DNA of 64,000 bases from Amyelois transitella (Eukaryota; Arthropoda; Insecta; Lepidoptera; Pyralidae): assembly GCF_032362555.1 (NCBI RefSeq), contig NC_083511.1:10044001-10108000 (forward strand), given 5' to 3'. The notes under the pieces were generated by a model. It was not told the origin of the DNA. It made no database searches and saw only the letters and a list, made by a program, of their open reading frames with translations. The position numbers were made by a program, and so were the translations under genes. Of the stretch, positions 46,206 through 56,003 are shown piece after piece. The first letter of the stretch is position 1. Each line of letters opens with the position of its first letter.

Positions 46206-46283
46206 CCATTCAGTCTATTCGAGACTGTTGGCTCTGTCTACCCCGCAAGGGATATAGACGTGACCATATGTATGTATGTATGT
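46206..46283 (+). mobile_element. SINE-A 3' end (younger copy) with 41-bp flanking repeats
   Basis: CCATTCAGTCTATTCGAGACTG ... GGGATATAGACGTGACCATATG(TATG)n, inserted between two identical 41-bp repeats (46165-46205 and 46278-46318; the right repeat overlaps the ATGT tail). Confidence 0.8.
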
Positions 46284-46358
46284 AAATTTCTCATTTAAAT
46301 ATTTTAAGGGAAATTTGGTTTCACGACGATGTTACCCGAACATCGATATGTTTTTTAA

Positions 46359-46388
46359 AATTTTTCCAAAATCGATTTTGGAAAAATT
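46359..46388. repeat. Perfect 30-bp palindrome
   Basis: Centre ATCGAT; arms AATTTTTCCAAAATC and its complement with no loop. Confidence 0.92.
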
Positions 46389-46648
46389 GCCCACTTTTTT
46401 TCTAAGTATGTTAAACATGACGTTCGCTATAGCGGACTGTTGAAAAATCAGGAATTTACGCTAACATGTTACAAAAAGTAATTTTACCCATCACTTATAA
46501 CCTAACCTATACTATTTTTATTAGTCTTCACCCCGGAGAATATGGGACTCCCGGCACCCAATTTACCAGCCTGTTCAGTAAAACCCCTCCGTGCGCCTTT
46601 CTTGCCATTTTGAGGGCATCATGGGATCGCAGGCATTTCACCACGAAA

Positions 46649-46664
46649 CCTAACCTAACCTAAC
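46649..46664 (-). repeat. Three telomere-type repeats (TTAGG)
   Basis: CCTAACCTAACCTAAC, i.e. three TTAGG units on the minus strand, the standard insect telomere unit, at an internal site. Confidence 0.6.
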
Positions 46665-47015
46665 TTAGTCTTTGCTTCAAATTAATTTCCATGTAAGGAA
46701 GGAAGCGACCATAAAGCCGAGCTCATAAAACGTTCAAAAATACCTACATCACTGAACTGTAAGTACTTAAACAACCGATAATTTTATTTCGGGAATCAGA
46801 AACAACCCTAAATGGGTTTTAAAAGCGATAACACGGCCGTGAACGAAAACAGATGGGTATTAATTTAATAGGGATCATGGGGGTATCAAATTCTGGGTTG
46901 TAATTTGGATAAAACGAAACAAATTAATTTAAAAATTAAATTTATTTAAAAATTACCAGTATGTGGAGGGGAAGCAAGAGATTACATCATTTGCTACGAT
47001 TCCAGCATATATTCA

Positions 47016-47258
47016 TTCATTAATTCATATAATCACGTCTTTATCCCATGCGGGGTAGACAGCAGTCTTGAAAGACTTATAGGCCACGTTCAGCTGTTAG
47101 GCTTAATGATAGAATTGAGATTCAAACAGTTACGGGTTGCTAGCTCATCGCCGAAATTCCAAGTTTACAAGCCTATCGCCCTAGTCGCCTTTTACAACAT
47201 CCATGTGAAAGAGGAGTGGTCCTAATCTTTTTTCCATTGGTGCCGGGAACCACGCGGA
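47016..47258 (-). mobile_element. SINE-A copy, near full length
   Basis: AATTCATATAATCACGTCTTTATCCC to GCGTGGTTCCCGGCACC complement; small internal deletions. Confidence 0.8.
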
Positions 47259-47439
47259 ACTCATTCATCCTTAAATCTCAATAAAATCCTATTAATAATT
47301 TTTTATAGGTTTCTAATCCTTATCATAACTACCAAGTTATATTTTTTAACGAGTCTTTTGAACATCCAAAAGAATCCCATTGCTCTTTTCTTGACACGAA
47401 AATTTTTTACTGCACCTCAAAAATTCCAAGATGGGTGCC

Positions 47440-47525
47440 AGCCGTGACCAGCCGTGACCGTGACGTCTTCCAGACGGGCGCGCGCGCATCCTGTCCACCG
47501 CTGGGCGCGGGGCGTGGGATCCCAG
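47440..47525. other. GC-rich, CpG-dense patch
   Basis: AGCCGTGACC twice, then GGGCGCGCGCGCATCC and GGGCGCGGGGCGTGGG. It stands out sharply from the AT-rich surroundings. No coding or promoter assignment can be supported. Confidence 0.4.
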
Positions 47526-47587
47526 ATAGATTTGCATTTGCTCGTGAACCGTTCATTTGTAGTTCCTGCATTATGAATGAACTTGTT

Positions 47588-47683
47588 TATACATACATAT
47601 AATCACGTCTATATCCCTTGCGGGGTAGACAGAGCCAACAGTCTTGTAAAGACTGATAGGCCACGTTCAGCTATTTGGTAAGG
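47588..47683 (-). mobile_element. SINE-A 3' fragment
   Basis: ATACATACATATAATCACGTC ... GATAGGCCACGTTCAGCTATTTGG. Confidence 0.75.
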
Positions 47684-48805
47684 TAGAATAGAATTGTTAT
47701 TGTTTATTAAATTGTTTATTGTTTAAGAAAATAGTTTCCTCTTCCTGGCTATATGGTCTCATTTTGGCAGCATCTCCATTTTTAATAACAATTCTGAAAA
47801 AATAAGTTATATTTTTTCATTTAGTTTTTACAATTAAGTTAGCTATTCGGTCTGTCGTGTAAGCGCGTTGACGATGAGTCGCAATACTCTTAACTGTGAA
47901 GTTGTTCCCTTTCCAAACCTGTTTGTATAACTGTACTATGATAGAAGCTATTTGACGGGTCTATTACACTATCGTAGACTCTATAAAGGTCAGTTGTCGA
48001 ACGGTTATTGTGCCAGACTTAAAAGTTTTGCACAGGTTCAAATCCTATTAATGATTATTCAATCCTTAATTATGTAGGACCAGGATGACCGATTACCGAC
48101 AGCTATGAGAAAGAAATTCTATGAAAGTCTTATCAAGTCGTCATGGGCGTAATAACGTGGCCCGTCCCTGAAAATCATGGATCAGAATTTTGTATTTAAA
48201 AAAAAATGTCTATACACTCTACACTTTGCGACATCTCTACGCCACGTATCACAACAGACAATCACGCGACTGTATCAGCCAATAACAGCGAAGAAGTCAA
48301 ATCGTGCAAGTAAAGATTTGACGGATTTGAGGATATATACAACCCCCGACACAACATCGTCGGAGCCGCGGTTCCCCAGGCATCACACCGAGCCTGGCGG
48401 AAGATCTTCCCTTTGTGGCGGTCGAGCCTAAACTATACACTGATACAGATAAACTGGCGTCCCCGGGATGGGTGAAACCGGCACAAACAGACGGTATCCA
48501 TCGATTGCTTATGGCTATAATTATAAATAATGATAACTTATAACGAAATATTCCTACAATTACCGAGCAATTCAATAGAGATTAAGTATCATTTACCTAC
48601 TACAAAACAATGACTTTAGAAAGGGTCAGATAGGGCGTTGCCCTCTGGGACCTGTTCTACCGGCGATCAACTTTGTTGCAACTGCACCTAGATGCACTTG
48701 AAGACCAAAAACCCAATAATTGTATTTTTCGTGATGACAGAGTCATACATTTTTTTTAAACTAGACATTAAACGCGGTTTTTACTATCGAAGTATATTAT
48801 TATTA
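47684..48805. other. Unassigned DNA
   Basis: No gene supported. 48290-48490 is GC-richer (CCCCCGACACAACATCGTCGG, GGCGGTCGAGCC) and may be a repeat, but I cannot name it. Confidence 0.4.
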
Positions 48806-48947
48806 CATACATATCATCACGTCTATATCTCTTACGGGGTAGACAGAGCCAACAGTCTTGAAAAGACTGAAAGGCCACGTTCAGCTATTTGGCTTAATGA
48901 TAAAATTGAGATTCAAATAGTGGCAGCTTGCCAGCCTGTCGCCTAAA
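48806..48947 (-). mobile_element. SINE-A 3' half, abutting the long hairpin
   Basis: TTACATACATATCATCACGTC ... CAGCCTGTCGCCTAAA, then cut exactly where the hairpin begins. Confidence 0.8.
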
Positions 48948-49363
48948 TTATTGCTAATCAAACTAAAAAATAGAAAATAAAAATTAATGACAAAGGAATT
49001 ATAAAACAGTAGTAGCAAGTCGAACAATCAGTTATAGTCAATTACCTCTGATTAAAATTATAACAAAATTAAATTTATAAACAAAACAATTTAAATCTGA
49101 GTAAAAAGCGTGGGGTGCCTGATGTAGTAAATATTAAAATCATTCTATTAGCATATATTTATGACAAGAGAGTTATGAAAATGAAGTAAAATGCACCCCA
49201 CGCTTTTTACTCTGATTTAAATTGTTTTGTTTATAAATTTAATTTTGTTATAATTTTAATCAGAGGTAATTGACTATAACTGATTGTTCGACTTGCTACT
49301 ACTGTTTTATAATTCCTTTGTCATTAATTTTTATTTTCTATTTTTTAGTTTGATTAGCAATAA
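48948..49363. repeat. Long near-perfect inverted repeat (171-bp arms, 74-bp loop)
   Basis: Left arm 48948-49118 and right arm 49193-49363 are reverse complements at 170 of 171 positions with no gaps (single mismatch at 49098); the loop is 49119-49192. Transcribed RNA from either strand would fold into a duplex longer than 170 bp. It has no coding content, no match to other repeats in the window, and no target duplication that I can see. Possible origins: foldback-type transposon, inverted local duplication, hairpin-RNA (siRNA) locus, or an assembly/sequencing artefact. Confidence 0.95.
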
Positions 49364-49468
49364 AGCGTAGTTTTTTAGTTTTTTTTAAACTATTATTTAT
49401 TTTTTATTTTTTAGTTTGATTAACAATAAAACGCGTAGTTGTTTAGTTTTTTTATACAATTATTTTTT
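49332..49468 (+). repeat. Tandem duplication of about 68 bp at the hairpin's right edge
   Basis: TTTTTTAGTTTGATTAGCAATAAAGCGTAG is followed by a second copy, TTTTTTAGTTTGATTAACAATAAAACGCGTAG. The first copy is partly inside the right hairpin arm. Confidence 0.75.
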
Positions 49469-49613
49469 GGAGGTTAACACTTCTAGTATAACTATCTTAC
49501 TAGAAAAGACTTTCGCAACCATGCGCCCATCGTCGGAGGTTTTCACATCTAACTTTCTTAAAGTTATATGTGGCCTGATTGGATTAAATCTCATAATATT
49601 CTCATCATCATGA
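49460..49613 (-). CDS. Possible terminal coding fragment, unrecognised
   Basis: A minus-strand open frame reads DDENIMRFNPIRPHITLRKL then DVKTSDDGRMVAKVFSSKI and ends LTSKK-stop. The composition is soluble-protein-like and unlike nearby junk, but there is no recognised domain, and the upstream part is cut by a SINE-A insertion at 49614. It could be the last exon of the gene that starts at 49988, or chance. Confidence 0.2.
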
Positions 49614-49772
49614 TTCTTTTTTAGGCGATGGGCTAGCAACCTGTCACTATTTGAATCTCAATTCTATCTTAAAGCCCAATAGCTGAAGGTGGCCTATCAG
49701 TCTTTACAAGACTGTTGGCTCTGTCTACCCCGCAAGGGATATAGACGTGATTATATGTATGCATGTATGTAT
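49614..49772 (+). mobile_element. SINE-A 3' half
   Basis: TTCTTTTTTAGGCGATGGGC ... GGGATATAGACGTGATTATATGTATG. Truncated close to the same internal position as the inverted copy at 48806-48947. Confidence 0.85.
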
Positions 49773-49939
49773 GATGATTGTTAAACCCAGTTGAAAAGAA
49801 TTTTAGAGTGATAAATCATTGTTAATAATATTTTTGACTATCCAGCAAACATAACAATTTTCGATTGTGGCCTTGCCAGGAATCAAACCACAAGATAAAG
49901 AGGCAGATTGGTACAGGAACAAAAATATTTCAAACATAC

Positions 49940-49988
49940 CTCCACTGCCTTTACAACCAGGAACGCAACAAAGTTTATCTGAAGACAT
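49940..49988 (-). CDS. Candidate first exon of a THAP-type zinc-finger gene
   Basis: ATG at 49988 (context ACGATGTC) encodes MSSDKLCCVPGCKGSG before a donor, GGAG|GTATGT. The CxxxC spacing in CCVPGC directly after the start is how THAP (C2CH) DNA-binding domains begin; the partner Cys/His would be in a later exon. The minus-strand leader extends right to at least 50250. THAP domains occur in transcription factors and in P-element-type transposases; which applies here is unknown. Downstream exons were not found with confidence. Confidence 0.4.
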
Positions 49989-50912
49989 CGTGGCACTTTT
50001 GTTGTAAAATCTGTCTTTCACAAAAACAAACACAAACTTGGGACTCCTATCTCAAATAATAAGGTACTTTTTACAGGAGTCCTATCTCAAAATATCTGCA
50101 CAACACAGTCAGAGTCCAATCTCAGATGATAAAATCACACGAATATCCGGAAGAACAAAGCTCGACTCAACGGAAGATTCCAAACTCCAAATAACGACAA
50201 GTTATCAGCACAAAACAAAGTGCAAATAGGTAAATACACAGGCACCGGTAAAAAACAACAGAAAGAAAGTTTACAGGTGTTCGAATCGAATTCAATCAAA
50301 ACTTACTGCAAAACTTATTTGACATAAAAAACTGTCACTCATTTTCCAAACGAGTATTACAGTGTTGCTATTATAAATAGGCAAAAGATACCTAATGTTA
50401 ATTCAAGAATTGCATTAATATGTTAAATACGTATTAAATATCGCAAAGTTCTGTAGGTAGTAACTTTATTCTTGTATTTTTGTAAATTTAGTTGTTCAAT
50501 TTTCATTTATTACTTTTGTTTTATTACTTATATATTTTTTATTGTTTTAAAATATTCTACTATTTCTACTATGGTTTCTAATGGTAATTCTAAATGGAGC
50601 AATGCGATGAAATAAAGAAGCCTCAGGTTAATAGTAACATTATATGGAAATATATTACATCTCTTTTTGACTCATTATACGTCAAAACTTCTTGGTTTCT
50701 TGTATGGAGATTACTGGCACTGGTGCTATCTCTGTCTCTCTTACTCTCATACGAAGGATCTTAAAATGAATTTATTAATCCTGGCAGTTTTAATAAGGAT
50801 AATGAGAAACTCTTATCAAAATATTGCATTGTCATCGGTCCTTGATACGTGTGCAAAGTTCCAAGTTGATCAGACGTTTAGAAATCAGTGAAAATTAAGC
50901 TCAAAGATTCCG

Positions 50913-50914
<2 letters not shown>

Positions 50915-50943
<29 letters not shown>

Positions 50944-50960
50944 CATACATACATACATAC
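50915..50960. repeat. (CATA)n microsatellite, 46 bp
   Basis: About 11.5 uninterrupted units at the tail side of a SINE-A copy; an expanded SINE tail. Confidence 0.9.
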
Positions 50961-50988
50961 AACCCAAGCTAATAAAAGCGTAGTAAAA

Positions 50989-51098
50989 AGAATCCCAAGT
51001 TTGTAAGCCTATCCCTTAGTCGCCTTTTACGACATCCATGGGAAAGAGATGGAGTGGTCCTATTCTTCCTTTTATTGGTGCCGGGAACCACACGGCAC
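50989..51098 (-). mobile_element. SINE-A 5' half next to an expanded tail
   Basis: AAGAATCCCAAGTTTGTAAGCC ... GGTGCCGGGAACCACACGGCA. The tail-proximal body between this part and the microsatellite is replaced by about 28 unrelated bases. Confidence 0.75.
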
Positions 51099-51579
51099 AT
51101 ATTATTATTATCTGTGTTTATTTAAGAATCCAATTATAGACTATATTTTCAATCAAAGTTTTATTAAAGAGTTCCCTTGGGATAAATCTGTTTTCTTTTG
51201 TAGTTTCCGTTTAAATCAAGTGGGCGATAACGCAGGTAAAAGCTAGTGTTTTCTGAAGTGTAAGCCAAAAACAAGTTACCATCATTTCCTGTGAGAAAAA
51301 AAAAATTAAAACATTACATTACTTAAACGAAATTAAAAAAAAACAAAACAAATGAATGTGAGATAATTATAACAGACAATAAGACAATTATGAAATGTAT
51401 CTGACTGCGTCAAATTTAAATTTACGTTAACATCAATGGGAAAGAAAAAAGGCGTATTCATAAACATTTTTATTAACGAGCAGGCATTTTAATGACTTAG
51501 TTGGATGAATGAGAGAATGAGTAAAACGTATTCTCTTATTTATACACCTTAGTTTCTAAAACATTTGTATGCCTTGTTG

Positions 51580-51625
51580 GCACTGAATACCCCGCAAGGG
51601 ATGTAGACGTGACTATATGTAGGTT
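51580..51625 (+). mobile_element. SINE-A 3' scrap
   Basis: AATACCCCGCAAGGGATGTAGACGTGACTATATG. Confidence 0.6.
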
Positions 51626-51877
51626 AGGCCTTATTTTCTCTATCTTATCGGTCTTGGCGAAGATCGTGAATGGACTGAGATAAAATTACAAGAAATACTT
51701 AATAATTCCATCTAGGTATAAAATAACAATAATGTAAAAGAGGAATCTGATCGATTGACTGACTGACTATAATAGCACAACCCAAACCGCTGATTTTAAA
51801 GGTTTGAAATTTAGTACCTATGTAGGTGGTTTATGTAAATTAAGAGAGTATTTCCCAAACTTTTCGGGCAACAGAAA

Positions 51878-52080
51878 TCTAAATAAATAAATATATACGA
51901 AATAAATTACACAGATTGATAAGCCTCGAAGTAAGTTCGAAACTTTCGTTACAAGATACTTACTCAACGATACTATATTTTATAATAAATACTAGTATAG
52001 ATATTTAGCCCTGGCCGGGATTCGAACTCGCGACCTCCGGTGTAAAAGACAAACGCACTACCGCTCCGCCACACGGCCGC
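51878..52080 (-). mobile_element. tRNA-derived SINE, near full length
   Basis: Minus strand carries GCGGCCGTGTGGCGGAGCGG (A-box region) and GCGAGTTCGAATCCCGGCC (B box). Body and tail match 44209-44441 with changes. Confidence 0.82.
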
Positions 52081-53317
52081 TTTCCGATTTTTACGATTTC
52101 TACGAGAGTTTTCGCTTTACGCGGATGAATCCGCGGATATACTACAGTATAAAAATATCTGACCCATATAATATGTAAAGTGCTTTTACATCCGCTATCT
52201 ATTATAAGGCGTGTTCACACAATTATCATCTCGTAATTAAAGACAGTTACACACTCTCGACGCGTAATGCAACTGTGATAGTGATAGCACAGTTACGGTC
52301 TCACGATTCATTGGATTAACGATTCGAATCATAGTTTTTAAAATTCAAATATTTATCAGTTTTAATTATGACTTTGGTTTTTCACAATTCCTATTTTTTT
52401 ATTTTTTTTTTCACGTAAGTTCGCGTTGACATTGCTCTGCTCGCAAACTAAGGTACCTATCCACCAATTTATTTGATTTCACATCATGTTCAGCTCCATA
52501 AATTTTATTGTTATAAACTTTATGACGTACCTTTACAGTGAACTGTTAAATACTTACAAAACCTTACTACAGTAACTATTAAATATGATGGTTGCATATT
52601 TTACCGTTCCTGTACGTGTGTAGGTATATTTTCGTCAAAAAAGTACTTGCTTACTAAAAGCTAAAAGTACTGTATGTACTTATGTAACCATTAAAATGGA
52701 ATAAAAAAATAACAAAGACGTTTTGACTTCATTCGATTGCACAATACGAACGAAATAATTTAAAATTCGAAATTCGAATGAAGGAGACATTATGACGTGA
52801 ATATTTAATTGTGGCCAGTGTTATATTATTCTATTGTACTGGAGAAAGCGCCATTTCGATGGATGTTTGAAAGGTCATTTCTATTGCACTTTCCCTTTAT
52901 ATGGCGCTATAAAATACATACCTACTTTTTTTTAAAATGGGATTTTAAGCATTCACCTTACGTTAACGTTTTATAAACTGCTATTTCCCTTTTCATAACT
53001 TTAAGTTTTCATGTAACTTTAATGACCATTCGCTATTGCTTTTTTTAAATTTTGCTATAGAAATTATTATCATTGCTTTAATATAAATTCTGTGTCTATT
53101 AAAAAAATGTGAACTTCTCTACGCATACATTGCAAAGATAAAAAATATTCGTCTTCACTTAAAAAATAAATGAATACATAAAAAAGATTTAAATTACCAA
53201 ATTAAATAACTACATAGCAATTATTCGTGCTCAAACCTTATTTAACCATGATTGACTTTTCCTTTTACTCAAGTAAGTACAATTTCAAACGATTAGTGTT
53301 GTTACGCACTTTTCCAG
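52081..53317. other. Unassigned AT-rich DNA
   Basis: No gene or nameable repeat. Confidence 0.4.
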
Positions 53318-53374
53318 TTCAACAACCGGACTCGTGACGCTGCGCCGGCGCCGGCAGTGCGCCGTCATCATTGA
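53318..53374 (+). CDS. Possible short terminal exon
   Basis: After a good acceptor (CACTTTTCCAG) the frame reads FNNRTRDAAPAPAVRRHH then TGA; GC-rich in an AT-rich setting. Read from the first base it is in phase 0, compatible with the donors at 16517 and 23179. It could be an alternative C-terminus, or just a CpG-rich promoter patch. Weak. Confidence 0.2.
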   Translation, partial: FNNRTRDAAPAPAVRRHH

Positions 53375-55329
53375 ATCACTATGTTTTGAAATTGTGCCAA
53401 AGATTGTAACACGCATGTTACTCATTCATTCTTAAAAGTTTTATTAGCAATCAAAATCAATTGGTCTATCATCATCCTGGCTTTAGTTCTGGTTGCGTAC
53501 TCACCTCTTTGGAGAGGAATTGGGGGTGGGATATTACCACAATCCTGAATCGAGTTAGAACAACCTAACCTAGCTTGCCGCAAAGTTTCAAAGGTCAGGA
53601 GGTAATCCGTCAGACCTCAGGAACCTTTGCAGATAACCTATACCATATTGGATGACTACATACATATCTGGATGAGTATGTTTAAGAGTTCAAGATATTT
53701 TCCTTCGCCGTATGTGCATCGGTAAGCAGTCATGTATTTGTAAAACACGACAAATATTGCGGCAACTGTTTCTCTTCGTAATCATTGCAAAACTCTGATG
53801 CTTTTAATTATATTATTCTTAGAAGGTTCCGCTTTTGTGGGAAACATGTGGGAACGGATCTTAACACTTTCTTTTAATTGGTAGAGTAGGTACTTAATCA
53901 TTATTCCGACATTTTTTTCTACTGTGAACTAATGTCGAAACTAAGTTCTACTTAGTAAAAATTACTAACTGAATTTGTTTATATCAAATCTGCTCATTTT
54001 TCTTTCAAATATTATAATTTGTCACTCAGCTAACCTTGCTTTCACGGCCATTATTAACAGTCTAAATAAATATTGTATTACCAATTCAACCGTATGTAGG
54101 TAACCGGGTATTTTTTTGTAACTATTGTCATAGCTAATTTTAATTATGAGCAAAAAACTTGCGCCTGCGGTGTTATTCGGATTAATGTCAAGTCGATTAT
54201 TATCGCAATATCAACTCGACATCAAAAGCAAAACAAATGAAGGAGAACAAGACGAAACGAAATATCGGGAGATCTTAGCTTTAACCTGGTTCACATTTGA
54301 TCTAAATAGATTTACAACCTTATAAAAATCTTAAGAAAAGTCCACATTCATTTTCGTGAAAAGCGACAAACTGCTCTTCAATGGTCAATGTCATTCGGTC
54401 TACGAATGGTATGCCGACACAATTGTTCGTTCGGGAGATTAGCGTGAGAATGAACGAATCCTTTTCAGTATCTACTGCCTATAAACTGCATTAATTTTTT
54501 TACATATAAGTAGTTTTTTTTAATAATATAATATGGTTTTCCATAGTTTATATTCATCTTAATAGTACATACAGACTATAAATATTATAACATTTTGTGC
54601 GCCCAGAACTTAATAGTAACCTTTTTATTATAAGAAAAACCAAACGAACAAACCGTTCCCGTCATATTTGGTTTTGTTCTAATTTCAAAACACAAATTCT
54701 AATTTACAATTTTAAAACTTTTGAAATAGGAATATTTACCTTTTTTTCTTGTTGAGTGATGTCCATTCGCGTTAGTATGTCATTTCTCACAACAAACATG
54801 TACGCTAAAGACGCCAGCATTTTACACTATAAATAAACATCTGGCTGAACCCGAAACAAGTTGCGAAAGCGTAAACAAGTAAAGCCGGAGATACGATTAG
54901 CGGTGCGGATCGACCCACTTGTATGATTGACCAAAATATTGTCGCCTCCTTGTCAATTAAAAAAAAAATAGTAGGTACTATATCTTTTGCCTGGTACCTC
55001 TCTTGCGTATACATTTATTTAATATCGCATTTCATAGCGGATCATCATCTTTTTTGCCAGATTGATGATTGCCTAGATTATAAATGGTACCCGTGTGGTT
55101 TGTCCCCGTATATAAAAAAACTAAAATATGTTTAAATTCTATGGATTCTACAAAAGTCTAAACATTATGAGTAACAACAGATGATACTTGTCTTAGACCA
55201 AAGTTGTCTTTATTCAATTAATTAATATAAGCAATATTTATTTTGGTTAAAAATAACCATAGGTGTTTATAATATAAGCAAAAGCTTAATATATAAAAGC
55301 AAAATAACCAAAAAACTAATATTTCAAAT
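53375..55329. other. Mostly unassigned DNA
   Basis: Around 53460-53650 there is a repeat with CAGACCTCAGGAACCTTTGCAGATAACC, related (opposite strand) to the AAGGTTCC.CTGCAAAG element at 17.8 and 36.8 kb. Otherwise nothing recognised. Confidence 0.4.
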
Positions 55330-55548
55330 CATGGGACTGTTGGGAGACGGAACGTACCTTGATCAAATCGGATACGTTCTAGCAAAAGGTCAGGTCAAGA
55401 GTACCCAAAACCGACGAACTTGCATGAAGGGAGTTATGATTGTGGATGATGCGAGAGAAGTGTGCAGGGATCGTGGCAAGTGGAAAGATGTGGTCTCTGC
55501 CGGGAAGGGATTCCGGGAAAGAGGCGTGATTTATGTATGTATGTATGC
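55330..55548 (+). mobile_element. RTE-like LINE 3' end including the ORF C-terminus
   Basis: Open frame GTYLDQIGYVLAKGQVKSTQ, then NRRTCMKGVMIVDDAREVCR and DRGKWKDVVSA, followed by GGGAAAGAGGCGTGATTTATGTATGTATGTATG. It shows that the LINE protein runs almost to the tail; the TACCCCTC block is altered in this copy. Confidence 0.82.
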
Positions 55549-55792
55549 ATTTCAACAAAAAAGACATATTTCAACTTATATTATCTCTTCAGTCTAATTG
55601 TTAAGAACGTTAAAAGTACAAAACATACAAACAATTCAAGTTAAATAAAGACGTGTTGAAATGTCACAAGCCGGAGATCCGTATAATAACGGCCCCAGAT
55701 GGCCCACATAAGAGTTTACCCAAAAAATTGCCATAACATGTGTAATTATGAATGCATGACTATGCGACTTGGTTCCGGTATTTTCGCGTCAA

Positions 55793-56003
55793 GCATACAT
55801 ACATTATAATCACGTTTATATCTATTAAAGGGTAGACAGGGCCAACAGTCTTGAAAAGACTGAAAGGCCACGTTCAACTGTATGGCTTTGATGGAATCGT
55901 GATTTATAGTGACAGGTTAGTAGCCCGTCGCCTACAAAAAGAATCCTAAGTTTATAGGCCTTACTCTTAGTCGCCTTTTACAACGTCCCGGGAACTACAC
56001 GGC
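55793..56003 (-). mobile_element. SINE-A copy, shortened
   Basis: CATACATACATTATAATCACGTTTATATC ... CGCCTTTTACAACGTCCCGGGAACTACACGGC; part of the 5' third is deleted. Confidence 0.75.

Noticed and set aside
48177-48431. Plus-strand frame of 84 codons in a GC-richer patch
   Set aside because: No domain, and an equally long frame exists on the other strand; more likely an unnamed repeat.
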